DNA from: a virus
IMG/VR virus record: IMGVR_UViG_3300025138_000313
Span: 1 to 25,661 of that record
Strand: one strand, 5' to 3'
Length of the DNA: 25,661 bases
Shown here one piece after another: positions 1 through 5,264 of this stretch (position 1 is its first letter; every line of letters begins with the position of its first letter). The translations under genes and the position numbers were made by a program. Below the pieces are notes generated by a model. It saw nothing but the letters and a program-made list of their open reading frames with translations. It was not told the DNA's origin and made no database searches.

Positions 1-101
1 TGAGCAGAAGCGATTGATTTTGAAAGAAACCGATCGTCTCATTAGAGAGAGGTTCTCTAATCTTTTCTTATCTACTCTACACAAGAGTTTCTTTGAAGAA
101 T

Positions 102-126
102 GGGATGGGATGGGATGGGATGGGAT
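102..126 (+). repeat. five tandem GGGAT units (possible G-quadruplex)
   Basis: Five perfect copies of GGGAT lie head to tail, and two more lie at 228-237. Five G3 tracts separated by two bases fit the classical G-quadruplex pattern on the + strand. The repeat sits just downstream of the terminator that ends the leftward operon. Confidence 0.8.
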
Positions 127-261
127 ATCCTACCTGATCTTTTTAGATCTTTTAATATCATGCTAACCTTAGAGTTAACATGAAAAAGAAAGAAAGAATC
201 ATCTATTTTTGTCCTCTCCTTTGGAATGGGATGGGATAGAGTTTTATAGATCACTAGGGTC

Positions 262-287
262 AAAAAAAAGGGACGCCGAAGCGTCCC
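262..287 (-). terminator. intrinsic terminator of the leftward operon
   Basis: On the minus strand a perfect 7-bp stem GGGACGC / GCGTCCC with a stable UUCG tetraloop is followed at once by eight T residues. It lies 18 bases past the stop of the 306-836 gene. It is the clearest rho-independent terminator in the window. Confidence 0.93.
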
Positions 288-305
288 AGTTGAGGCGTTG
301 GTGAT

Positions 306-836
306 TTAGGCTTTTGGTTGAGTCTCCACTACCAGTTTGACAAATGGCGTCCCCCAATATTTGGACGAAGGTGTATATCCGCCGTTCATCAAGGCGAGTA
401 AACAATTAGGCTTTTTCCGGCTGTGTCCCAGCTTAGCAGCTTTACCGAGCACCAGTTTAAGACTGGCATCGCCTTCGTAACCAAATAACATCCAGTCTTG
501 GATGCGCTGGCGAACCCCGCCAGATTTGCCGCCATATCCAAAAGGTACTGGCTCGGCGCTGGTAAGGTCTACGTTTTCCAGTGGCACGATACGTACATTA
601 CCCTCTTGACCGCCAGCGTGTTTTTGGACGAACGCCCAAATGTCGCTGTAATCAAGTGTACCCTCGGTAAGTTGCAACTCAACCGTGGTCACTGGTGCAA
701 CAACGATTTCGGCTGGGGGATTGGGCAGCACCTCGGGCGCGGCCTTTTTCGGGGCGGCCTTTTTCTTGGTGGCCTTTTTCTGGCCTTTGATCTTTTGGGC
801 GTTGATCGCGCCACCGACTGAAAGTGTAGTAGTCAT
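306..836 (-). CDS. phage protein with histone H1-like basic N-terminal tail
   Basis: This 176-residue protein is of unknown function. Residues about 14-34 are a Lys/Ala/Pro-rich segment (repeated KKA and APKK units) resembling the basic tails of histone H1 and AlgP-like proteins. This is followed by a Pro/Val linker and a folded-looking domain (about 50-176) with VRIVPLENVDL and a Gly-rich YGGKSGGVRQRIQDW stretch. The basic tail would suit nucleic acid binding, but that is inference. The start is well supported: GTAGAAAGGAG lies about 7 bases before the ATG. It is the last gene before the strong terminator at 262-287 and has 300 bp of repeat-rich non-coding DNA upstream, so it probably has its own promoter. 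Confidence 0.85.
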   Translation of the reverse strand: MTTTLSVGGAINAQKIKGQKKATKKKAAPKKAAPEVLPNPPAEIVVAPVTTVELQLTEGTLDYSDIWAFVQKHAGGQEGNVRIVPLENVDLTSAEPVPFGYGGKSGGVRQRIQDWMLFGYEGDASLKLVLGKAAKLGHSRKKPNCLLALMNGGYTPSSKYWGTPFVKLVVETQPKA

Positions 837-990
837 AGTGAGCTCCTTTCTACGAGCTGGACCAGAGCGTGGTTGCTTGGCCTATACATTCTTCTACCAC
901 CACTACAGCTCGGCCGCAAGTCTTTTTATGTCCTTTGTAATCTTTTTTATTAGACCTTCCTAGATCTTTTTTGATCTTTTTTCTTCCTAC

Positions 991-1008
991 CTGATCTTTA
1001 AAGATCAG
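991..1008. repeat. 18-bp perfect palindrome
   Basis: CTGATCTTTAAAGATCAG reads the same on both strands. It could be an operator for a dimeric repressor. A related half-site with the same TCCTACC prefix lies at 128-150. Confidence 0.8.
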
Positions 1009-1034
1009 TCAATCATCGTCAATCGTCATCGGCC

Positions 1035-1094
1035 GACTGATGATGAAAGATGATGACTGACGACGAAAGATGATGACTGATGATGACTGATGAT
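1035..1094 (+). repeat. tandem repeat array, 20-bp then 10-bp units
   Basis: Two 20-bp units beginning GACTGA and ending GAAAGATGAT (1035-1054 and 1055-1074, differing at two positions) are followed by two identical 10-bp units GACTGATGAT (1075-1084, 1085-1094). The shorter units look like internal deletions of the longer one. Iteron-like, function unknown. Confidence 0.85.
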
Positions 1095-1149
1095 CAATTA
1101 CGATCTGCACGATCTATCTAATCAAGCTCAAAAGACGATAAACGATGAT

Positions 1150-1584
1150 TTAATTTCTCTTTCTTTTATCATGGGACAAGACTATCATATCAATCATTCC
1201 CTTCCAATCAGATGGGATCCCTGAACTCCAATCAGGCTCCAATGGTCCCTTATCATCTGTCTGTCCAGCGATTTCTAAGGCTCTCCCACCCCAAAATAAA
1301 TTTATAGTCCGGCTCGGCGGGTGGGCAACCAAGTTCCAGACATTGCCGTTTTGAGCTGCATACCTTGTCTGCCACGATATTTGATGTGGCCGTAACCTGA
1401 TGCTCTTTAGTGACTTTAACTTATGGATCTTTAATTCTAACCAAAAAGGCTGACTATCTACTATGCCATGCAAGTCAGGAACTCCTGGACTAGACCAAGA
1501 TTCTATACGAGTCCAAAACACCCCTAAATCTTTAGTGCCAGCTTTGAGTTTACCCCAAAGCTGACTTTCTGGCTTAGTTGCCAT
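1150..1584 (-). CDS. VRR-NUC / PD-(D/E)XK family nuclease
   Basis: This 144-residue protein has the core of a small PD-(D/E)XK nuclease. There is an early acidic residue (E28) before SSPGVPDLHG (catalytic D37), then FWLELK with E50 and K52 as the ExK pair, and a following Gln (Q68 in RPHQISW). GxPD...ELK...Q is the signature of VRR-NUC-type phage nucleases, a family linked to Holliday-junction or flap cleavage. A role in recombination or in processing replicated phage DNA is likely; the exact substrate is not visible. I start at the ATG that overlaps the upstream stop as TAATG, which gives coupled translation; a GTG two codons earlier is possible. The C-terminal third is not conserved in any way I recognise. 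Confidence 0.8.
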   Translation of the reverse strand: MATKPESQLWGKLKAGTKDLGVFWTRIESWSSPGVPDLHGIVDSQPFWLELKIHKLKSLKSIRLRPHQISWQTRYAAQNGNVWNLVAHPPSRTINLFWGGRALEIAGQTDDKGPLEPDWSSGIPSDWKGMIDMIVLSHDKRKRN

Positions 1585-2021
1585 TACCACTCCATAAAAG
1601 TATATGATCTACCATTGTTTTGCGTTTTATCACGCATGAAATATGTCGGCAACTCACCATGTGCTGAGCATCCGCTATGGTTTATTTGCACGACTTCTAT
1701 GTTGTCTAAAGCATAAACATCTACAGAGTGTGTGTACCCGTCAGGAGTAGCAATACTGGCTACTTGACGTTCGCCATACGGGTGTAGAAAAAACATGCTT
1801 TTTTCTGGATAAGGAAATAATCCTAACGCCTCATTAGCTGTATCGTTACTTGCGTCTTCTGGATCATAGTAATGCCAGTTATCGCCCTGCACGTATAACT
1901 CGGCTAACGCTTGCAGAGGTTTTGTATTGCGGACGTACTCAGCCTCATCGGGTTCTGCCTCTGCGCTTGCCTGCCACATCTTAGCATAGTTGGCGACAGT
2001 GATCGTAGGTAGATTAAACAT
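1584..2021 (-). CDS. hypothetical phage protein
   Basis: This 145-residue protein is of unknown function. It is acidic and rich in Tyr, Asn and His, with no signal peptide, membrane segment or catalytic motif I can identify. Its N-terminus contains ITVANYAKMW, suggesting a helical start, and the rest looks like mixed alpha/beta. The start is firm: CATAGAAAGGGCC precedes the ATG, the same leader type seen before several other genes here, and a promoter-like TATACT lies at 2060-2065. It is translationally coupled (TAATG) to the downstream nuclease, which may hint at a shared job. Confidence 0.8.
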   Translation of the reverse strand: MFNLPTITVANYAKMWQASAEAEPDEAEYVRNTKPLQALAELYVQGDNWHYYDPEDASNDTANEALGLFPYPEKSMFFLHPYGERQVASIATPDGYTHSVDVYALDNIEVVQINHSGCSAHGELPTYFMRDKTQNNGRSYTFMEW

Positions 2022-2059
2022 ATCTGGCCCTTTCTATGGCACTAGGTTTCTGTACCTAT

Positions 2060-2088
2060 AGTATAGCACCCCGACTGTGCGGGGAGCT
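2060..2088 (-). promoter_or_regulatory. promoter for 2021-1150 genes
   Basis: Minus-strand TATACT (2060-2065) is followed by ATAGGTAC, as in the neighbouring promoter at 2646-2674. The -35 region at 17 bp is AGCTCC (within TTAGCTCC), a weak match. A small CCCCG/CGGGG hairpin (about 2070-2085) sits in the spacer and may end transcription from the upstream gene. Confidence 0.55.
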
Positions 2089-2096
2089 AATCTTTT

Positions 2097-2128
2097 GTTG
2101 TCAAACTTTTTTGTTGTCAAACCTTTTT
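2097..2128. repeat. 16-bp tandem repeat over the stop codon
   Basis: Two copies of GTTGTCAAAC(C/T)TTTTT lie head to tail with one mismatch. On the minus strand each ends ...GTTTGACAAC. The upstream copy carries the ancestral stop of the 2101-2409 gene; the other carries the stop used after the frame shift. Confidence 0.85.
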
Positions 2129-2409
2129 GTAGTCGCGCAACAGGTCTTGATATACAAAGCTCTGCAATATGCTTCGGACGTATCCTTCGCGTGATGCCTT
2201 ACAAAGCTCTGCAATATGCTTCGGACGTAGCCATCACGTGATGCTTTACCTAGCAGCGATGTGGGGAAGTCGGCTTCGTGCATTACCCTCATGCCCATAG
2301 GTTCAGATTTTAAAATGACTTCAGATGCTTGCCCGTTTTCAAAGTCATTCAAAACGGCACTGTATGTGACGCCGTTGCTAACTGCATCGTGGCGATAAAT
2401 CTTTACCAT
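2101..2409 (-). CDS. hypothetical protein with duplicated, frame-shifted C-terminus
   Basis: This 102-residue protein (MVKIYRHDAV...) is of unknown function. The start is fixed by a TAATG overlap with the upstream gene, so longer readings from the same frame are not needed. The striking feature is a 47-bp tandem duplication near the 3' end (2153-2199 and 2200-2246). Because 47 is not a multiple of three, the second-read copy is translated in a different frame, giving a novel tail from RHHAKDTSEAY onward. Without the duplication the protein would run ...LQSFVYQDLLRDYKKV and stop. A 16-bp tandem repeat at 2097-2128 supplies a GTTTGA stop in the new frame. The gene is therefore probably recently altered, and its tail may be non-functional. 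Confidence 0.75.
   Translation of the reverse strand: MVKIYRHDAVSNGVTYSAVLNDFENGQASEVILKSEPMGMRVMHEADFPTSLLGKASRDGYVRSILQSFVRHHAKDTSEAYCRALYIKTCCATTKRFDNKKV
2153..2246. repeat. 47-bp tandem duplication (43/47 identical)
   Basis: The copies at 2153-2199 and 2200-2246 differ at four positions. In the frame of the upstream-read copy all four are third codon positions: Lys AAA/AAG, Arg CGT/CGC, Asp/Glu GAT/GAA and Gly GGC/GGA. Confidence 0.93.
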
Positions 2410-2606
2410 TATACACGCTCGCCTTCTGTGATAAATGCCATGCGCTCGGCGCATTGTGAGCACGGTGCTTTGTCTTCGTCGTGCATTGCGTGGGCGTAGT
2501 TATTGCCGAGCATTGGCATCCCGCAAAGTGTGCGACCTGTGCCGTCGTACATTGCGAAGTGTTGTTGCCCGAGGCGTTTAGTCCATTCGGTAAATTTGGT
2601 AGACAT
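2409..2606 (-). CDS. small putative zinc-binding protein
   Basis: This 65-residue protein resembles many short phage proteins that contain a Cys-Gly near the middle and a C-x2-C pair near the end. Here TLCGMPM (C28) is followed by NNYAHAMHDEDKAPCSQC (C49, C52), with several His between, so a single metal site is plausible. The N-terminus (FTEWTKRLGQQHFAMYDGTGRTLCG) reads like a substrate- or nucleic-acid-binding beta hairpin, but no function is known. A good promoter lies upstream (2646-2674), and TAGAAAGGA precedes the ATG. It is coupled by TAATG to the next gene. Confidence 0.8.
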   Translation of the reverse strand: MSTKFTEWTKRLGQQHFAMYDGTGRTLCGMPMLGNNYAHAMHDEDKAPCSQCAERMAFITEGERV

Positions 2607-2645
2607 TGAACAGTCCTTTCTATGACTGGTTGCTTCCGTACTTAT

Positions 2646-2674
2646 AGTGTAGCGCAGGATATTTTGCCTGACAA
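2646..2674 (-). promoter_or_regulatory. sigma70-like promoter TTGTCA-N17-TACACT
   Basis: Minus-strand TTGTCA (2669-2674) and TACACT (2646-2651) are separated by exactly 17 bp. TACACTATAAGTAC is close to the sequence of the promoter at 2060. It should drive the 2409-2606 and 2101-2409 pair. Confidence 0.75.
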
Positions 2675-2676
2675 AT

Positions 2677-3240
2677 CTATTGTTCTCCTATTATTTCTGC
2701 ATCTTCAACTTCGTTTAGATCTTTTGTGATCTTAAGATTTCCTTCCGATACTGCGGCTAGAGCGGGGAATTCTTCTTGAAGTCTTGTGATTTCCCGCATA
2801 ACTTCATCGCGGCTCATTTTATCTATACGCCCATGCAAGATTTCTTTGCGGTCAATATACAGACCAGCGGCTTGACCTCGGGATTTTTCAGCGGCTACTG
2901 CTGCTGGATAATTTTGGTTGGTGAATGCGGCGTCCCTAATTTTTGCTAGTTCTTTTACGTGACCTTCAAATGAGACTTCGTATTTGCGAGCGTATTCTTG
3001 TTTTAATTCACGAATTCTTTCTACGACGTGTGGGTAGCGTTGACCGTTTAGGAGTTGGGAGGCTATAGCGTGAGCTGATTTTACAGAGTATCCTGCCCTG
3101 ATTGCGGCTTCGGTTTGCGAGATGTCTTCAGATACGTAGATTTTACAGAATTCTTCTTGTTTCGGAGTGATGTTCTTTTCTGTTCGAGGATTTGCAACGA
3201 CGTCTAGCTTATTTTTGTGAGTAGCTTTAGCGAGAGGCAT
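2677..3240 (-). CDS. terS: terminase small subunit (Terminase_2 type)
   Basis: This 187-residue protein matches the small terminase family. ITPKQEEFCKIYV (about 24-36) leads into SQTEAAIRAGYS, the helix-turn-helix that recognises packaging sites, then SAHAIASQLL and VVERIRELKQEYARKY, the start of the oligomerisation helix. The C-terminal part (about 90-187) is helical and charged, as expected for the ring-forming and portal-contacting region. The family recognises phage DNA and guides the large terminase. The large subunit is not next to it and is not in this window, which is unusual. The start has AGAAGGA upstream of the ATG. The 221-bp inverted-arm element lies just upstream and may control it. 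Confidence 0.88.
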   Translation of the reverse strand: MPLAKATHKNKLDVVANPRTEKNITPKQEEFCKIYVSEDISQTEAAIRAGYSVKSAHAIASQLLNGQRYPHVVERIRELKQEYARKYEVSFEGHVKELAKIRDAAFTNQNYPAAVAAEKSRGQAAGLYIDRKEILHGRIDKMSRDEVMREITRLQEEFPALAAVSEGNLKITKDLNEVEDAEIIGEQ

Positions 3241-3274
3241 CTTTATTTTTTCCTTCTTCTACAGGATGGGATCA

Positions 3275-3495
3275 CTTTGCTATATAGGACCAAAAACGAA
3301 AAGGAGTAAGTTTTTTTTCTTTTCCAAAATCGTCGCGCGTACAGAGAAAGTTACTGAATCTTTATTGTGATATCGGAGTCATTGGTCAGTAATCCATGCT
3401 AACCTATTGATTATGTGGTATATCGTGATATTGTATATTATCCGATCTGAAAAACGAATTTCATTCCATTCCGATTTTACTCCTATATAGCAAAG
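3275..3495. repeat. inverted-arm non-coding element, copy 1
   Basis: CTTTGCTATATAGGA at 3275-3289 and its exact reverse complement at 3481-3495 flank an AT-rich core with no gene. Inside are TCGCGCGTAC (3333-3342), followed by TATCGGAG (3371-3378). The same motifs with the same spacing occur in copy 2 (22888-23043). From CTATATAGG to TCGCGCGTAC is 44 bases in both copies; from TCGCGCGTAC to TATCGGAG is 38 bases start-to-start in both. Both arms read CCTATATAGCAAAG outward. Candidate origin or bidirectional control element; function unknown. Confidence 0.85.
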
Positions 3496-3508
3496 TCGTT
3501 TTTGAAGT

Positions 3509-3540
3509 AAAAAACCCATGCATGATTGAGCATGCATGGG
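3509..3540 (-). terminator. intrinsic terminator after 3661-5183 operon
   Basis: On the minus strand a perfect 10-bp stem CCCATGCATG / CATGCATGGG (6-nt loop) is followed by six T residues. It ends leftward transcription coming from 3661 before the terminase region. Confidence 0.9.
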
Positions 3541-3570
3541 AGTTAGGGAGAAGTAAACATGTCGTAAAGT

Positions 3571-3622
3571 ACGCAATACGGAGGAGCGCAGGTAATGGGT
3601 TAAGGAATGATCCGTATTGCGT
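3571..3622. repeat. 12-bp perfect inverted repeat
   Basis: ACGCAATACGGA (3571-3582) and TCCGTATTGCGT (3611-3622) are exact reverse complements separated by 28 bases. They lie between the stop of the 3661 gene and the terminator at 3509-3540, so they could form a 3' UTR stem, a small RNA or a protein site. Confidence 0.85.
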
Positions 3623-3660
3623 GATTATATGATAGTGTTTTTTCTTTTATTTGACTACTG

Positions 3661-4170
3661 TTATTTGCTTGTGTACCCGATGGTGTATGCTGTTATAGCG
3701 ACGATGATTGCAATAATGCAGAAGGTAACGAGTTGTTTTGGAATTACCCAGTGAGTGTTGTTTGTTTGTTCGGGTTTTAGAGTGAGTGCAAGTTTTTTGG
3801 GTTTGATTGTTATGGGTTCGGGTGTTTTTGATTTTTTGCCTATATTACGAACAGCGTCCCAATCATCAGCCATTGTTGGGAAGTGAGTGCTTTGTAAATC
3901 GGCGTGAGTATCTACATAATCATCGGATAATTCAGACTTTTTAGACTTTTTAGATGGTTTAGGTGTTTTTCGGGGTTTAGCTTTTAGTTGTCCCCGTACG
4001 AGACTTATGCGGTCATATACTGCTTTTGGTGTCCTGCCTAGATGGGTAGCAATATCGGCGGTTTTTATATCTGCTTCGTAAAGTTCTATTAGTTCAGCTA
4101 TTTCTTCAGGTTTCCAAGTTTTGCGAGTATTGGAATGAATTTTGTTATCACTGATTTGGTTAGTTCTCAT
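3661..4170 (-). CDS. membrane-anchored protein with Myb/SANT-like HTH
   Basis: In this 169-residue protein, residues about 18-60 (TWKPEEIAELIELYEADI, then TADIATHLGRTPKAVYDRI) look like a Myb/SANT or GcrA-like helix-turn-helix that binds DNA. A long Lys/Pro/Ser-rich linker follows (about 62-135). Residues about 143-166 (VIPKQLVTFCIIAIIVAITAYTIG) form one hydrophobic membrane helix, with a short tail. DNA binding with a C-terminal membrane anchor would tether DNA to the inner membrane; this is inference. The start overlaps the end of the upstream gene by 11 bases, indicating co-translation. It is the last gene of its operon, before the terminator at 3509. Confidence 0.8.
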   Translation of the reverse strand: MRTNQISDNKIHSNTRKTWKPEEIAELIELYEADIKTADIATHLGRTPKAVYDRISLVRGQLKAKPRKTPKPSKKSKKSELSDDYVDTHADLQSTHFPTMADDWDAVRNIGKKSKTPEPITIKPKKLALTLKPEQTNNTHWVIPKQLVTFCIIAIIVAITAYTIGYTSK

Positions 4171-4441
4171 AGCGGGTTTTCCTTGCTTCTAATTGAGCTA
4201 CAGCGCGTTGTTTGTTTTGGATTTGTTTTTGCAAATTTGCGTGAGCTTCAGGATGTTTATGGCAGATGCTGGCGAGTGTGAATGCGAGTGCGCCCACTTT
4301 ACGATCGGCTGTGAATTCTTCTAACCTTGTATGGTTGATGGTTGTTTCAAGGTTGAATTCACGTTCGCATAGGCGCAGATATTCACCTACGGCTGTGCGA
4401 GTTTTGCCGTAGCTGGCGCGATCTATGAAAAATTCTTTCAT
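4160..4441 (-). CDS. hypothetical helical protein
   Basis: This 93-residue protein is of unknown function. It is mostly alpha-helical, with a charged C-terminal helix (NLQKQIQNKQRAVAQLEARKTRYEN) that could form a coiled coil. Motifs such as YGKTRTAVGEYLRLCEREF do not match a family I know. It overlaps the upstream gene by ATGA and the downstream gene by 11 bases, so it is made together with two DNA-binding-type proteins and may belong with them. Confidence 0.75.
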   Translation of the reverse strand: MKEFFIDRASYGKTRTAVGEYLRLCEREFNLETTINHTRLEEFTADRKVGALAFTLASICHKHPEAHANLQKQIQNKQRAVAQLEARKTRYEN

Positions 4442-4755
4442 AGGCCGTATTCGCTTAGATTAATGCCCAACTTTTTCGTTTTATTAGTTACTGTTTGATA
4501 ACTACCTAACCCGAGTGTTTTGGCTATCTGCTGCTTGTTGTCGCATATGATTGCGGCTTTTATAATGTATATGCTAGTCACTTCATCTAGTAAGTCTTGT
4601 AGATTGATGTTACCTTTGCTTAGATCTACATTTAGTAATTCAGATCCGCGTTTAGACCAGTAATTGTGAGCTTGTACTTCTGTTGTTACGAGCTCGGTTA
4701 GGGCCTCCCCCACTTTTTTGTGGGGGATGCCGTCTACGGTTATTTCTATTTGCAT
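4438..4755 (-). CDS. Fis-type helix-turn-helix protein
   Basis: In this 105-residue protein, the C-terminal half (about 58-101) carries YIIKAAIICDNKQQIAKTLGL followed by VTNKTKKLGI. This resembles the Fis/NtrC C-terminal helix-turn-helix, in which NKxxxAxxLG leads into the recognition helix. It is probably a small DNA-binding regulator. The N-terminus includes DGIPHKKVGEALTEL, encoded over an 8-bp RNA hairpin (4706-4713 / 4720-4727) whose loop is six A residues in the mRNA. That hairpin lies close enough to the start codon to affect translation. It is linked to both neighbours by overlaps (TAATG upstream, ATGA downstream). Confidence 0.75.
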   Translation of the reverse strand: MQIEITVDGIPHKKVGEALTELVTTEVQAHNYWSKRGSELLNVDLSKGNINLQDLLDEVTSIYIIKAAIICDNKQQIAKTLGLGSYQTVTNKTKKLGINLSEYGL

Positions 4756-5183
4756 TAAAACTCTACCTGTACGCTGAATCTTGCTTCGGATAATTTATCC
4801 TGTATTTTATCATCTAAGAGTTGATCTTCTGCATCGCGATGTGTTTCTATTGCTTCATCTACGTAATCTTCATGGCCTGTGGTATGGGAATCTATATCAT
4901 CTGCTAGGTCTGATACTTTGGTTTCAAGCTCAGCTATACGAACTTCGTATTGTTCTATTGCTTGAAATAGGCACGCGAACTCATACCCGATGTTTTCAAA
5001 GCAAGCGCGTGTTTCTGCACCGCGATTGGTTTTGGCATCGTATGCGTTAATTACCTTACTATCTATAGAAATATCAGCATCAAGATTTACGTTTTTTATT
5101 TTGGAAATATCAGCATCCAGATTACTACTATAAAGATGATCAGTAACATGTGTGATATCATTGAGAACTTCTTTCTGTTCCAT
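4755..5183 (-). CDS. hypothetical acidic coiled-coil protein
   Basis: This 142-residue protein is of unknown function. The first 45 residues contain a short repeat, NLDADIS, twice, encoded by near-identical DNA around 5066-5125. Residues about 70-135 have heptad-like spacing (IEQYEVRIAELETKVSDLADDI and later EDQLLDDKIQDKL), typical of a coiled coil. The strong acidity and repeats could suit a scaffold or DNA-mimic role, but nothing proves this. The start has AAGAAAGGGG upstream, and a promoter lies at 5236-5264. It is first in an operon with three DNA-binding-type genes. Confidence 0.75.
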   Translation of the reverse strand: MEQKEVLNDITHVTDHLYSSNLDADISKIKNVNLDADISIDSKVINAYDAKTNRGAETRACFENIGYEFACLFQAIEQYEVRIAELETKVSDLADDIDSHTTGHEDYVDEAIETHRDAEDQLLDDKIQDKLSEARFSVQVEF

Positions 5184-5235
5184 AATTACCCCTTTCTTGG
5201 GTTATCGAGCGAGGGTGCATCCCTTGCTTACTTAC

Positions 5236-5264
5236 AGTTTATAAGCAGATTTATATATAGACTA
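5236..5264 (-). promoter_or_regulatory. promoter TAGTCT-N17-TAAACT
   Basis: Minus-strand TAGTCT (5259-5264) and TAAACT (5236-5241) are 17 bp apart. This matches the TWGTCN / TAnACT pattern seen at 2646, 7278 and 9209. It should drive the 5183-3661 operon. Confidence 0.6.

Larger units (their letters stand above)
1..305. other. non-coding left end with G-rich repeats
   Basis: No convincing gene lies here. Positions 41-61 form a perfect 8-bp stem (ATTAGAGA / TCTCTAAT, 5-nt loop) followed on the + strand by CTTTTCTT, which could be a weak rightward terminator. A + strand frame is open from base 2 to a stop at 164-166, but it runs through that hairpin and the GGGAT repeat and has no visible start, so it is only a possible gene end. 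A minus frame over 72-263 has only a TTG start inside the terminator and encodes repeat-derived SHPIP peptides, so I do not call it. Confidence 0.5.
837..1149. other. repeat-rich intergenic region
   Basis: This 313-bp gap has no credible gene. It contains GATCTTTT runs (961-979), an 18-bp perfect palindrome at 991-1008, and a cluster of GATGA/GACTGA repeats at 1035-1094. It also has a partial inverted copy of those repeats at about 1005-1030, centred on GGCCG near 1031. TCCTACCTGATCTTT occurs both at 985-999 and at 128-142. The layout would suit an origin or a regulatory region, but nothing proves either. Confidence 0.6.

Noticed and set aside
2-166. + strand open frame, possible end of a gene from the left
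   Set aside because: It has no start in the window, runs through a hairpin and a simple repeat, and ends in a low-complexity hydrophobic tail. It is too weak to call.
72-263. Minus-strand 63-residue frame
   Set aside because: It starts with TTG inside the terminator, has no Shine-Dalgarno and encodes SHPIP repeats that simply reflect the GGGAT DNA repeat.
498-963. Two + strand frames opposite 306-836
   Set aside because: They are shadows of the basic-tailed gene; their Gly/Phe-rich repeats come from the KKA/APKK codons read backwards.
1035-1094. CRISPR-like array
   Set aside because: The units are contiguous, with no spacers, and no cas genes are present.
3275-3495. CTATATAGG arms as T7-type RNA polymerase promoters
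   Set aside because: They lack the conserved upstream recognition block of that class, and no phage RNA polymerase is seen in the window. Host or other factors are equally possible.
3379-3576. Minus-strand 65-residue frame
   Set aside because: It lies over the inverted-arm element and the terminator and has no ribosome site or family features.
4714-4720. AAAAAAG as a programmed -1 frameshift site in the Fis-like gene
   Set aside because: The run lies in the loop of the hairpin instead of before it, and neither frame shift would give a sensible product.
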